DNA from: Bacillota bacterium
GTDB taxonomy: Bacteria > Bacillota > Clostridia > Lachnospirales > Bianqueaceae
Assembly: GCA_017441925.1 (NCBI GenBank)
Contig: JAFRUE010000008.1
Coordinates: forward strand, 117,282-181,281
Direction of reading: 5' to 3'
DNA length: 64,000 nucleotides
This document shows positions 23,142 through 32,726 of this stretch, piece by piece. Numbering within the stretch: position 1 is the first letter of the stretch; every line of letters starts with the position of its first letter. The notes beneath the pieces are model-generated. The model saw nothing but the letters and a program-made list of their open reading frames with translations. It was not told the DNA's origin and did no database searches. The position numbers and the translations under genes were made by a program.

Positions 23142-24788
23142 ATGACGAACACAAGTCTGAAGAAAAACACGTGGATCTTTATCGGCTTCCTGCTGCTTGC
23201 GGGGTTCATGAATCTGCTGACGCGGACAGATAAGCCTGTGATCGACGTTATCATGGCGTGTATGCACGATATGATCTTTATCGGACTGCTGCTTTTCTGG
23301 CAGCAGTCGCTGCGCATGCGGATACTGGTCTCAAAAGTCAGAGAATATATGATCTGGATCGCCGGATGGATGCTTGCCTATATGCTTGTACGGATTTTCC
23401 GGTATAATATCGCGCAGGGCATTGTCGTGACACGGTATTTTATCTATACCTACAGAGTTCCGCAGATGATGATACCGGCGTTGTTCCTGATGATCTGTAT
23501 CCGCATTCACAGAGGGGAGCAGCCCGGCCGGTGGAATGAAACACTGCTCCTGATACCGGCTGTTGTTCTGTCGGTCATGGTCATAACCAATGATCTGCAC
23601 AATCTGATCTACAAGCCGTCTGTAGAGTTGTCACAGTTTGTTGTCGCGACAGGGACATATACGTACGGTATCGGCTTCTATCTGCTCTATGTCTGGATGA
23701 TCACCATTACCGTGGCAGGGCTCGCGCTGCTGTACCGTGAGATAAGCCGAAGACCCACAGGCGTGATCCGGGGACTGATAGGTATCGTCATAATATGGTT
23801 CGCAATCGTACTGCTGAATCTCCTTGTCATAGACAGATCCTTAACACACGGATACAGAATGTACGGCATACCGGAGACCGATATTTTCTGTATGCTTGGG
23901 ATTATCGAGGTCTGTATCCGCAGCCGTCTGATCCCTTATAACGAGAATTATCCGGGCTTTTTCGGCAATCTCCGGATGCCTGCCATGATCACAGATCTGG
24001 AATACCGGCCGGTCTATCATTCGCGGACAGCATTTGCCGCTGACCGGAAAAAGCTGGAACTGGCTGTGAACGGACCGGCTGCGCTCACGCCGGATCAGAA
24101 GCTTTGCGGCATTGAGATCCGGGGAGGATACGCATTCTGGATCGAAGATGAGAGCGAAATCCACAGAGCACAGGAGGATCTGCGCAAGGCCAACGAACTG
24201 ATAGAGCAGGAAAACGACCTGATCCGTGCCGAGACCGAGCAGAAAGAAAGAGAAGCTTATCTGCAGTCGCGCCATCATATCTATCACGAAATAGCCGCGG
24301 AACTCTACCCGTGTCAGAAACGGATCGCGGAGCTGCTGGACCAGGCAGTGCCCGGTACAGATGATTTCAGGGACAGGATCGCACAAATCGGTGTCTTGAA
24401 TGCATATGTCAAAAGAAAGACCAATATGCTTCTGCTGGCATCGGAGAGCAGTATGATCAATTCCGCGGAGCTTGTGTATGCGCTGCAGGAATCTGCTGTC
24501 TATCTGACACTGGCAGGCCTTCAGACAACGGTCGCAGAGAGCGAAGGGAGGCAGTATCCGTCAGAACGGATCATTGCACTCTATGATGCTTTTGAGATCC
24601 TTGTGGAACAGCTTCCCGGCAGAACGACAGCCATGATGGTGACATGGAGGAACGGGATACTCTGTCTGGCCTTGCAGATCGAGCAGATTCCGGACCCCGG
24701 AGGCATCAGTCTACCTGTATCTGTCCGAAGAGACGAAGATATAGTTTATATCAGCGTTCTCGCAGAGGAAGGAGGCATATCCGCATGA
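23142..24788 (+). CDS. Membrane sensor with degenerate histidine-kinase C-terminus
   Basis: A 548-residue protein from ATG 23142 (GAAGAGG 8 bases upstream). About seven hydrophobic helices fill residues 1-250, resembling the histidine-kinase N-terminal 7TM region. A small PAS-like segment and a coiled coil (about 340-375, EDLRKANELIEQENDLIRAETEQ) follow. A DHp-like helix carries RHHIYHEIAAEL, but the ATP-binding domain is reduced and lacks a recognisable N-box and GxGxG. It is therefore probably a non-catalytic sensor. The stop overlaps the ATG of the next gene, an intact kinase, so the two may form one receptor complex. Confidence 0.75.
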   Translation: MTNTSLKKNTWIFIGFLLLAGFMNLLTRTDKPVIDVIMACMHDMIFIGLLLFWQQSLRMRILVSKVREYMIWIAGWMLAYMLVRIFRYNIAQGIVVTRYFIYTYRVPQMMIPALFLMICIRIHRGEQPGRWNETLLLIPAVVLSVMVITNDLHNLIYKPSVELSQFVVATGTYTYGIGFYLLYVWMITITVAGLALLYREISRRPTGVIRGLIGIVIIWFAIVLLNLLVIDRSLTHGYRMYGIPETDIFCMLGIIEVCIRSRLIPYNENYPGFFGNLRMPAMITDLEYRPVYHSRTAFAADRKKLELAVNGPAALTPDQKLCGIEIRGGYAFWIEDESEIHRAQEDLRKANELIEQENDLIRAETEQKEREAYLQSRHHIYHEIAAELYPCQKRIAELLDQAVPGTDDFRDRIAQIGVLNAYVKRKTNMLLLASESSMINSAELVYALQESAVYLTLAGLQTTVAESEGRQYPSERIIALYDAFEILVEQLPGRTTAMMVTWRNGILCLALQIEQIPDPGGISLPVSVRRDEDIVYISVLAEEGGISA

Positions 24789-26095
24789 ATCTGGAACAGC
24801 TTGTCAGACAGACTCTATATGAACCTCTGGCAGCGGCAGCATTGCTTTTATTGACAATGCAGATGGCGCTTGTGCTCGCATCGCTTCGCGACAGAAGAAG
24901 TACCAGGATCAAACTGCTGTACTCAGTGCATTTCAGTCTCACATTTGTTTTGATCTATCTTCCGTTTCTGATCCTTATATGGAAGAATTACAAGGCCTAT
25001 ACTTACAGATCTGAATTTCTGTCGGATCTGGTCAGCAGATACGGAGAGACCGTCCCCGCATCGGCAATAGCGCTGTATGAGGCGATCAGTATATTGATCG
25101 TGATCGCCGCGTTCCGGGAGTATCACGCATACAGGAAGAAACATCTGACAGCGGACAGCATTAAGGAAACGATGGATCTGCTTCCCGCCGGTATCGCGAT
25201 CGCACAGCCGGAAGGGACGGTGGTGCTGTTTAATCGGACGATGAACAACCTTGCGCGCAGGCTTACCGGAAAAAGGCTTTCAGACATCAATGTTTTCCGT
25301 GAAGCTGCCGGCGGGACACATACGACCGGGTCGAATTCCTCGTTCCAGCTGACACTTCCCGACGGTGCCGGAGTCTGGCAGATCTCATCCGAAGAGCTGG
25401 AGACAAATGGGGAGAACTATACTCAGGTCACAGCTTCAGATATCACGCATCAGGCTGCGATCACGGCGGAACTGGCTGAGATGAACGAAAAACTCAGAGA
25501 TATCAATATGCGGCTCAGTATCTATAACCGGCAGGCTGACCGTATGATCGTGGCGCAGGAGATGCTGACGGCAAGGATGGCGGTACATAACGAGGTCGGC
25601 AGCATGCTGCTTGAGATCCGGCATTATCTGAAGAATCCGGCGTCTATCGATGAGGAATTGCTTCTGCAGGCCGTCCGGAATACGAATACCTATCTTCTTA
25701 GAGAGTACGAGGAAGACGATACGGAGGTCGATCCCCTTACTGAATCCATCGAAATGGCGAAGGTGATCGGCGTGGAGGTCGTTATTTCCGGCATCATTCC
25801 CTCAGCGGAGCCGTACCGCGGCATCCTTGCTTCCGCAATCAGTGAAGCTGCGACCAATACTGTGAAACACGCAGACGGCAACAGGCTGGCGGTCAGTATC
25901 ACTGAGGAAAAAGGGACGGTCGCTTTCATCCTCAAGAGCAACGGACGGAAGCCGGATGGGCCGGTCCGTGAGGGCGGAGGGCTTATGTCCCTGCGTAACC
26001 TTGTAGAGAAGCACGGAGGAATGATGCGGACCGAGACCGGACCGGAGATGCAGCTGATCATTGAACTTGGGAATATAAACGGATCGGTGCTGTAA
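24785..26095 (+). CDS. Sensor histidine kinase
   Basis: 436 residues. Three hydrophobic segments lie at about 13-32, 43-65 and 95-115, followed by a PAS-like domain (120-215, AGIAIAQPEGTVVLFN). The dimerisation/phosphorylation region contains RMAVHNEVGSMLLEIR, where the histidine is the probable phospho-acceptor. The ATPase domain carries the N-box EAATNTVKHADG and the G-rich GGGLMSLRNLVEKHGG. ATG 24785 overlaps the preceding stop after AAGGAGG. It is expected to phosphorylate the LuxR-type regulator at 26235, with the 23142 protein as possible extra sensory subunit. Confidence 0.87.
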   Translation: MNLEQLVRQTLYEPLAAAALLLLTMQMALVLASLRDRRSTRIKLLYSVHFSLTFVLIYLPFLILIWKNYKAYTYRSEFLSDLVSRYGETVPASAIALYEAISILIVIAAFREYHAYRKKHLTADSIKETMDLLPAGIAIAQPEGTVVLFNRTMNNLARRLTGKRLSDINVFREAAGGTHTTGSNSSFQLTLPDGAGVWQISSEELETNGENYTQVTASDITHQAAITAELAEMNEKLRDINMRLSIYNRQADRMIVAQEMLTARMAVHNEVGSMLLEIRHYLKNPASIDEELLLQAVRNTNTYLLREYEEDDTEVDPLTESIEMAKVIGVEVVISGIIPSAEPYRGILASAISEAATNTVKHADGNRLAVSITEEKGTVAFILKSNGRKPDGPVREGGGLMSLRNLVEKHGGMMRTETGPEMQLIIELGNINGSVL

Positions 26096-26141
26096 AAATG
26101 GGCCGAATGGCTGATGTAATGTTTTGACGGAATTATGTATA

Positions 26142-26158
26142 ATACCTGTAGTAGGTAT
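26142..26158 (+). promoter_or_regulatory. Perfect dyad upstream of the response regulator
   Basis: ATACCT-GTAGT-AGGTAT (26142-26158), directly after a TATAAT (26138-26143). Possible operator for the LuxR-type regulator; the -35 is unclear. Confidence 0.4.
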
Positions 26159-26234
26159 AAAGATGGGGGAGTTTACTCTTCCGGATACATGATTCCGTTT
26201 TTTGATGAGATAAATGAAAGAGTGGTGATGCCTC

Positions 26235-26888
26235 TTGGACGGCAAGACGCGAGTACTGGTCGTGGACGATCAGTATGTGGCAAGAAGCTTTTTTGAGATA
26301 CATGTTCAGATGAATAAGAAATACGAACTTGCCGCATCCCTTTCCAACGCGGAACAGGCGGTCGTGTGGTGCGCGGAGCACCCGGTCGATCTCGTGATCA
26401 TGGATATTATGATGAAACACGGACTTGACGGACTGACCTGTGCCCGTACCATCAAGAGCAATAATCCTGGGATCCGGATCATCCTGACCACTTCGATGGC
26501 GGAAACAAGCTGGATCGACAAGGCAAGAGAGGCAGGCATTGAGAGCTTCTGGTTCAAGGAGTATTCTGATATACCTCTTTCGGAGGTAATGGACCGCACG
26601 ATGAACGGTGAATCGGTCTACCCCGGGACAGTACCGAATCCGGACTTCGGAGAGGTGACCAAAACAGATCTGTCTGAACGTGAGCTGGATGTGCTGCGGG
26701 AACTGACCCGGAATCTGACGAACGATGAGATCGCGGAGAATCTTCATATCTCGCCGCATACGGTCAAGCGGCATATAGAGAATATGCTGAACAAGACAGG
26801 ATACAAGAACCGCATCGATCTTGCGGTCAATGCTAAAACATTGGGACTGGTCGTTCATGAAGACGACAGGACCAGAAACGGAGGGTAA
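26235..26888 (+). CDS. LuxR/NarL-family response regulator
   Basis: 217 residues. Receiver domain (VLVVDDQ, phospho-accepting Asp in VIMDIMM, Thr in ILTTS, switch Lys in FWFKEYS) at 1-125, followed by a LuxR-type HTH (LSERELDVLRELTRNLTNDEIAENLHISPHTVKRHIENML) at about 145-205. TTG 26235 is the start: GGTGA lies 6 bases before it and no in-frame ATG precedes the receiver. It is encoded after the sensor kinase pair and 7 bases before the large surface-protein gene, which is a likely target or co-regulated partner. Confidence 0.92.
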   Translation: MDGKTRVLVVDDQYVARSFFEIHVQMNKKYELAASLSNAEQAVVWCAEHPVDLVIMDIMMKHGLDGLTCARTIKSNNPGIRIILTTSMAETSWIDKAREAGIESFWFKEYSDIPLSEVMDRTMNGESVYPGTVPNPDFGEVTKTDLSERELDVLRELTRNLTNDEIAENLHISPHTVKRHIENMLNKTGYKNRIDLAVNAKTLGLVVHEDDRTRNGG

Positions 26889-26895
26889 CAGTATC

Positions 26896-29800
26896 ATGAA
26901 AATTGCCAGGAAACTTATAGGCCTGCTGCTCGCGGCAGCGATGATCCTTGGCCTCGTTCCGTTTACCGGCAGGACAGAAGTCCATGCAGCCGGAGTCATC
27001 GAGACTCATGATGCGGCATATATCAAGGAGCTGCTGGAGGGCGAGGGCGACGTCAGCATCAAGCTGGACGATCACGCCGATTACAGTATGACAACAGCAG
27101 CTACGGAATGGTGTGAGCTTGGCAGCGGTGTCAAAACTCTGGATCTGAACGGATATGATCTGCATATCAAGCAGGAAAAGGATCTGGACGGCAGGACGTT
27201 CACCATGATCAAGATCTATTCCGGCGCCACTCTGATCGTCAACGATTCGTCAGGGTCGAATAAAGGCGAGCTTGTAGCAAACGGCTACATCGGAAAATGG
27301 GTCAGAGGAACAGCCGGATCGCATCGTGCGGCTTTTTATAATGATGAGGTCCTGTACAGGGATATCATCGCTGTAAACGGCGGGAAGCTGATCTTCAACG
27401 GCGGCAAGATCACAGCCGGCCGGAAGAAATCCCAGTATACGGGTTACAGTGTCGAAGAGGGCTGGTTTGAGGAAACACTTTCGATGTTCAGCTCAGGCAC
27501 TCAGAACTTTGTCGGTTTTAATGTCCGCCATGACGGTGATGTCGACAAGATCATCAACGGTTCAGGAATTAAAGTGTACAATGGAGAGGCCATCATCAAC
27601 GGAGGCATCGTCCAGGGCCGCGGCTTCAGCAAACTGGAAATGACGAACGAGGATAACCGGTTCGGCTGGGAAATGAAAACAAACGCGGCTATTAAAGCGG
27701 AGGGCGGCAGGATCGTCATCAATAACGGTTATATTGAAGGCCTGAGCTGCGCAGGCGCGCTCGGCCACAGCCATAATTCGGAAGCGGAGATCATTATCCG
27801 CGGCGGTATTTTTGAAACACATAAGAACAGTAAAATACTGATTCCGGTGATCCGTGAGTACTTCAGTAATGATAGAGTGCTCTTTGGCGGCAGTCTGCTT
27901 AGTATCTGCCCGATCTATGTCGACGGGTGGTACGGCGGTGTCGGTGTCGAAGATTCCTACATTGACAGTGAAAACACAGAAATTGAAAAAGATGACCACA
28001 AAGTCGAAGTGACTCCCAAGAAGCATAAACTGATCGATCTGTACAACGAAACGTACGGAGCGGAAGTCGGCGATTCGATTGAATGGGACGGTACATCCGA
28101 TGTGATTCTCAGCGCGGACATCATACCGTACTGGCCGGCAGGGGAGATCCCTTATAATCAGACCAAGGGCAATGGATTGATCCATTATTTCGGCGCGCTT
28201 GCACAGTCCAGTAAGGAGCTTGGCATCACATCAGCCATCAGTATCGGCGGAATGACTGTTTCTGAGGGCGGAGAGACGACGGCGGTCGAGAAACGCCTGA
28301 GCCAGTCTGCTATGGTCGATTACGAACACATGAAGCTTTCTTTCAATCTGAAAGACCTGCTTCCGGACGGTCTCAATATGGGAGACAGTTTCCTTGTTTC
28401 GGTCAGATGGGCTGATATCCTGTATAATTCGGAGAACGATCCGTCGCTGACGATGACATACAGAAATGCCTTCACGGTACAGCTGACAGAGACGGATATC
28501 GAGATCGTCAAGAATCCGGGAAACAAAACAGGCGCGATAGACTCAACGGTTACGCTCAGCGCGCAAGCGGACAATGCAGCCGGTGCGATCTGGGAATGCG
28601 TTTACCCGATCAGCGAGATGCTGGACGGTAACTTTGACAACAGCACCGGAGAGGCAACTCTTGATGTGAAGGTTGAATCCATCCGTAAACGTTATGTCTG
28701 CCATTTCAGCAATGGCTCAGGACAGAAGACCACAAGCGCCGCGATAGTAATGCCTCCGGTTACCGGCGGTGGTATTGAGACAGAGGGGACCGTGACAGAG
28801 GTGACCTGGTGGAAGAGCAACAGCTTTAACCACATCATTCCGGGCGGGACTATTACGGCGGATATCAAACAGATCAAGAGTGCGGTACGCTGGTACTATG
28901 GAACAGATTCAAGTGATGTCAACCAGCTGATCGAGCCGGATGCGCATATCGGTACGGAGATCGGGACCGGTGATCTTGTCGCACAGAATGTGGTCGACGA
29001 AGACGCGGGATACTACCGTGTGGAATATGATTATGAAGCAAATGACGGTACTGAAACATTACGAAGCGGATTATATCATGTAACAGTGCTGGATGTGCCG
29101 GATGATACCGAAATTTCGGAAGTCACCATTTACGGACTGGAGGATCTGCATGTCGGAGATATTGCCCCTGAAGCGGCAGATCTGTATACAGATGATGCTC
29201 GGGTCAAGGTTTCCGATATTGACTGGGGCAGCATCAGTGCCGGAGACAAGATCAAGTCCGACACCCTTACGGTCAAAATAACACTGACGCGGACAAGTGA
29301 TAAGGTCAAGTGGGCGCTTAATTCGGACGGAAAATTCATAGGATATATCGGAAACGGACGTCAGGCTACAGCCGAGATGGCGCCGGGCGACGGTCCGATC
29401 ACTGTCAGCTACTCCTATTCCAACACGAATCCGATCCCGACTCCGCAGGAGAATGTTGTTGTTACGGGATGCCTGAAGAACGGAGAAGTGGTGGAAGGAA
29501 CCTCATTTGCGCTTACTGAAGGCGAGGAAGTGGACATCACTTTTGATTATTACGTACAGGAGAGCGCAAGACCGCAGCCTTCCGGAGTCAGTCACGTGAC
29601 GGGTCTGATAGCGGGCGGACTGCCGGATGGTCTGACATTTGAGTATGATGCAGAAGGGGACGCATGGCATATTCGCGGCACACTGACACAGGCGGCGCAG
29701 TTTGATCCGATCGTTTCGCCGATCACCTTCAGTCTGCAGGATGATGACGGGAAGGATACCGGTACAAAAATCGTTCTTTTCCGCTTTATCATCACGCCTA

Positions 29801-31251
29801 AGATCAAGGGCATGAGCCTTCCGGTCAGAATTCTTGATCTGTTCCATGAGCACGAGTACGGCGAGTGGACGGATGCCGGGGATGGAGCAACGCATATCCA
29901 TATCTGTTCAGGCTGCGGCAACGAAGAAGCACAGCCGCATTCCTGGGATGACGGCGTCGTCACGACAGAAGCGACCGGCACCGCGGAAGGCGTTATGACC
30001 TACACTTGCCAGGTCTGCGGAGCGACCAGAACGGAACCGGTCGAGAAGCACAGCATTGTAATGACCGAAGAAGTTCCGGCGGACTGCACGATCGAAGGCT
30101 CTAAGCCGCACTATGAGTGTGAGGACTGCGGTATGGCTTTTGAAGACGCAGAAGGCACCAAGCAGATTACAGACATGTCTCTCCTGCAGATCCCGCTGAC
30201 GGATCATACCTGGGGCGAGTGGACAGAGGACGACGGAGAAACGCATTCTCACGTCTGCACAGTCTGCTTAGCAAAAGAGAGTGAAGAGCACAAATGGGAC
30301 AGCGGTAAGGTTACGAAGGAAGCCACTACTGAGGCAGAAGGTGTAAAGACCTATACCTGCACGGACTGCGGAGCGACCAAGACCGAATCCGTCCCGAAGA
30401 AGGTCACGATCACTTATGACGTCGGAGAAGGTATCAAGGGCGAGGACTGGGTCGATACCTTCGATGTGGATTACGGTTACAAGCTTGAAGCCGGCAAGAT
30501 CATTCCACCGGATGAGGCGCTGATGAAGGCACCGGACGACATGGAATTTGCTGGGGTAGAGAGGGACGGAGTGACCTATCTTGTCGGCGATGACGCATCG
30601 GAATATGAGATCGTTAAGGACATCACGATCAAGTATCTGTGGAAGGCTGTTCCGTTCGAGTACACGGTCATCAGCGCAGGCACCGTGGACGGAGAAGCCG
30701 GAAGCTGGACCAAGGGCAGCGGTGCGGACTATGAGATCGTCGTAAAGCGCAGCAATCTGGATGAAAAATGCTTTACACACTTTACAGGGGTGAAGCTGGA
30801 CGATACAGAGCTTGTCAAGGATACGGATTATACGGCCAAAGCGGGCAGTACTGTGATCACGCTGAAAGGCGCGGTTCTGGAGAAGCTGGAAGCGGGTGAA
30901 CACAAAGTGACAGCAGTCTTTGAGGATGGTGAAGTCACTTCGACGGTCACAATCGCGGAGAAGAAACAGGAGGAATCAAGCGCCTCTGAGGAATCCAGCG
31001 CAGCTGAGGAATCCAGCGCGGTCGAGGAATCCAGCACAGCCGAAGAGTCAAGCGCGGCCGAGGAATCCAGTGAGTCTTCCAAGCCTGAAAGTTCTAAGGC
31101 ACCGGAATCCTCCGCTGAGTCTTCTAAGACAAACGGATCGCCGAATACAGGAGACAACAGTCGTGCGGGTATCTGGATCGCGGTATTTATGAGTTCGATG
31201 ATCGTACTTGCCGGTGCTTTGGTAGTATATAAAAAGCGCAGAAACGCTTAA
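26896..31251 (+). CDS. Large cell-wall-anchored surface protein
   Basis: 1451 residues from ATG 26896 (GGAGGG upstream). Signal peptide 1-32, cleaving after VHA. Residues 35-330 contain repeated GG-x-x-x-NGG elements (NGGKLIFNGG, NGGIVQGRG) suggesting a right-handed beta-helix. The middle holds Ig-like segments. Around 980-1175 are CxxC/His repeats (ICSGCGNEE, YTCQVCGATRTEPVEKH, YECEDCGMAF, YTCTDCGATKTE), the zinc-ribbon-like repeats common in Firmicutes surface proteins. An X2-like domain follows, then a Glu/Ser repeat (EESSA), and the sorting signal SPNTGD with hydrophobic helix and KKRRNA. Function is probably binding of a glycan or host/plant surface. Confidence 0.85.
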   Translation: MKIARKLIGLLLAAAMILGLVPFTGRTEVHAAGVIETHDAAYIKELLEGEGDVSIKLDDHADYSMTTAATEWCELGSGVKTLDLNGYDLHIKQEKDLDGRTFTMIKIYSGATLIVNDSSGSNKGELVANGYIGKWVRGTAGSHRAAFYNDEVLYRDIIAVNGGKLIFNGGKITAGRKKSQYTGYSVEEGWFEETLSMFSSGTQNFVGFNVRHDGDVDKIINGSGIKVYNGEAIINGGIVQGRGFSKLEMTNEDNRFGWEMKTNAAIKAEGGRIVINNGYIEGLSCAGALGHSHNSEAEIIIRGGIFETHKNSKILIPVIREYFSNDRVLFGGSLLSICPIYVDGWYGGVGVEDSYIDSENTEIEKDDHKVEVTPKKHKLIDLYNETYGAEVGDSIEWDGTSDVILSADIIPYWPAGEIPYNQTKGNGLIHYFGALAQSSKELGITSAISIGGMTVSEGGETTAVEKRLSQSAMVDYEHMKLSFNLKDLLPDGLNMGDSFLVSVRWADILYNSENDPSLTMTYRNAFTVQLTETDIEIVKNPGNKTGAIDSTVTLSAQADNAAGAIWECVYPISEMLDGNFDNSTGEATLDVKVESIRKRYVCHFSNGSGQKTTSAAIVMPPVTGGGIETEGTVTEVTWWKSNSFNHIIPGGTITADIKQIKSAVRWYYGTDSSDVNQLIEPDAHIGTEIGTGDLVAQNVVDEDAGYYRVEYDYEANDGTETLRSGLYHVTVLDVPDDTEISEVTIYGLEDLHVGDIAPEAADLYTDDARVKVSDIDWGSISAGDKIKSDTLTVKITLTRTSDKVKWALNSDGKFIGYIGNGRQATAEMAPGDGPITVSYSYSNTNPIPTPQENVVVTGCLKNGEVVEGTSFALTEGEEVDITFDYYVQESARPQPSGVSHVTGLIAGGLPDGLTFEYDAEGDAWHIRGTLTQAAQFDPIVSPITFSLQDDDGKDTGTKIVLFRFIITPKIKGMSLPVRILDLFHEHEYGEWTDAGDGATHIHICSGCGNEEAQPHSWDDGVVTTEATGTAEGVMTYTCQVCGATRTEPVEKHSIVMTEEVPADCTIEGSKPHYECEDCGMAFEDAEGTKQITDMSLLQIPLTDHTWGEWTEDDGETHSHVCTVCLAKESEEHKWDSGKVTKEATTEAEGVKTYTCTDCGATKTESVPKKVTITYDVGEGIKGEDWVDTFDVDYGYKLEAGKIIPPDEALMKAPDDMEFAGVERDGVTYLVGDDASEYEIVKDITIKYLWKAVPFEYTVISAGTVDGEAGSWTKGSGADYEIVVKRSNLDEKCFTHFTGVKLDDTELVKDTDYTAKAGSTVITLKGAVLEKLEAGEHKVTAVFEDGEVTSTVTIAEKKQEESSASEESSAAEESSAVEESSTAEESSAAEESSESSKPESSKAPESSAESSKTNGSPNTGDNSRAGIWIAVFMSSMIVLAGALVVYKKRRNA
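30970..31077 (+). repeat. 18-base tandem repeat encoding EESSAx
   Basis: Six 18-base units in frame (30970, 30988, 31006, 31024, 31042, 31060), core GAGGAATCCAGCGC. It encodes the acidic Ser-rich stalk before the cell-wall sorting signal and can change length by slippage. Confidence 0.85.
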
Positions 31252-31288
31252 GGCGGCAGATGCCGGCTGACAGATCATAAGCAGCCGG

Positions 31289-31332
31289 AACCGGGCTTTG
31301 TATCCGAAAAAGGGTATGAAGCCCGGTTTTTT
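31289..31332 (+). terminator. Rho-independent terminator of the surface-protein operon
   Basis: AACCGGGCTT (31289-31298) pairs with AAGCCCGGTT (31319-31328), extended inward by GTATCC/GGGTAT across one mismatch; six T follow. Confidence 0.9.
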
Positions 31333-31365
31333 ATGCTCTTAATCAATTCTTAAGGATTCGCCTGC

Positions 31366-31395
31366 TTGTTTCTTAAACGCCTGAACGCGTATACT
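31366..31395 (+). promoter_or_regulatory. Promoter of the glycosyltransferase/two-component operon
   Basis: TTGTTT (31366-31371), 18-base spacer, TATACT (31390-31395), about 48 bases before ATG 31444. Confidence 0.6.
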
Positions 31396-31443
31396 ATAGC
31401 CATGCACAGCACAGTGAATATGGCGTGCGGAAAGGAATTCTGT

Positions 31444-32706
31444 ATGGAAACACTCAAAACTGTCAACTGGCTGATCGGGATCGTCTTTTTTGTATGCTAT
31501 GCGTATCAGTTCCTGTACATACCGGCTGTCTGGCTGCGCAGGGCAAAACCGCACAGCGTGGCTAAAGCAAACCGTTATGCCGTACTGATCTGTGCCAGGA
31601 ACGAACAGGCAGTCATTGCTGACCTGATCGCGAGCCTGCACGCGCAGACCTATGACGCCGGACTGATACGGATTTTTGTCCTGGCGGATAACTGTACGGA
31701 TGATACAGCACGTATTGCTCGGACTACCGGAGCTACAGTATATGAACGTTTCAATAAAGTCCAGGTCGGCAAAGGCTATGCGCTTGAGGTTCTGATGAAA
31801 CATATCCGGACGGACTGCCCGGAAGGTTTTGACGGTTATTTTGTGTTCGACGCGGACAATATCCTGACACCGGATTTCATTGAACAGATGAACCTGACTT
31901 TCTCCGACGGATATGATATCGTCACAAGCTACCGGAATTCCAAGAATTACGGCGACAACTGGCTGAGCGCCGGTTCCGGGCTCTGGTATCTGCGGGAGAG
32001 CCGGTATCTGAATCATGCCAGACACCTGCTCGGAACGAGCTGCGCTGTCGGAGGGACGGGTTTTCTCTTCAGCCGTAAAGTTGCGGAGGAGATGGGGGCA
32101 TGGCCTTTTCACAGTCTGGTTGAAGATATTGAATTCTCTGCCCATGAAATCGTCAAGGGGCGGCGTATTGCTTTCTGCCCGGACGCGGTCCTGTATGATG
32201 AACAGCCGTCCGACCTCAAGCAGTCCTGGCGGCAGCGCAGCCGGTGGTGCAAAGGGGCGCTGCAGGTCTTTTCCCGCTACGGCCTGGAGCTGATCAAAGG
32301 CGCTGCAAAGGGCAGTTTTTCGTGTTTCGACCTGACCATGTCCACCATGCCTGCATACGTTCTGTCCGTCGCTGCGATCGTCTGCAATGTGGTACTGGCT
32401 GTGTACGGCGCGGTCGTTGGCGATGATCTGATGATCGCGGTCCGGTCCATCGCGGAGATGGCGTTCAACATGTATCTGACCGTCTTCATCCTCGGCGCGA
32501 TCACAACCGTTACGGAATGGAGCAGGATACGGACAAGCCCGCTCAAAAAAGTCCTGTACACATTTACGTTCCCGTTATTCATGTTTACTTATATTCCTAT
32601 TGCAGTTTCCGCGGTTTTCTGTAAAATAGAATGGAAGCCCGTTGAGCACCGAGTCTCCGCCGCCTCGCTGAGAGCGCGCGGCAGACAGGAAGCACTCCCC
32701 TTTTGA
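31444..32706 (+). CDS. Membrane glycosyltransferase family 2
   Basis: 420 residues from ATG 31444 (AAAGGA upstream; an ATG at 31402 in frame has no RBS). One N-terminal helix (9-27), then a GT2 domain: VLICARNEQAVI, LADNCTDDTA, FVFDADNIL (DxD metal site), GTGFLFSR, LVEDIEFSAHE and the QRSRWCKG (Q-x-x-RW) motif of processive enzymes. At least three C-terminal helices follow. Proteins of this layout make or extend cell-surface polysaccharides such as hyaluronan-, cellulose- or poly-GlcNAc-like chains; the sugar is unknown. It precedes a two-component pair, possibly regulating the envelope. Confidence 0.88.
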   Translation: METLKTVNWLIGIVFFVCYAYQFLYIPAVWLRRAKPHSVAKANRYAVLICARNEQAVIADLIASLHAQTYDAGLIRIFVLADNCTDDTARIARTTGATVYERFNKVQVGKGYALEVLMKHIRTDCPEGFDGYFVFDADNILTPDFIEQMNLTFSDGYDIVTSYRNSKNYGDNWLSAGSGLWYLRESRYLNHARHLLGTSCAVGGTGFLFSRKVAEEMGAWPFHSLVEDIEFSAHEIVKGRRIAFCPDAVLYDEQPSDLKQSWRQRSRWCKGALQVFSRYGLELIKGAAKGSFSCFDLTMSTMPAYVLSVAAIVCNVVLAVYGAVVGDDLMIAVRSIAEMAFNMYLTVFILGAITTVTEWSRIRTSPLKKVLYTFTFPLFMFTYIPIAVSAVFCKIEWKPVEHRVSAASLRARGRQEALPF

Positions 32707-32726
32707 TTAATCTTACCGGAGGCAGC

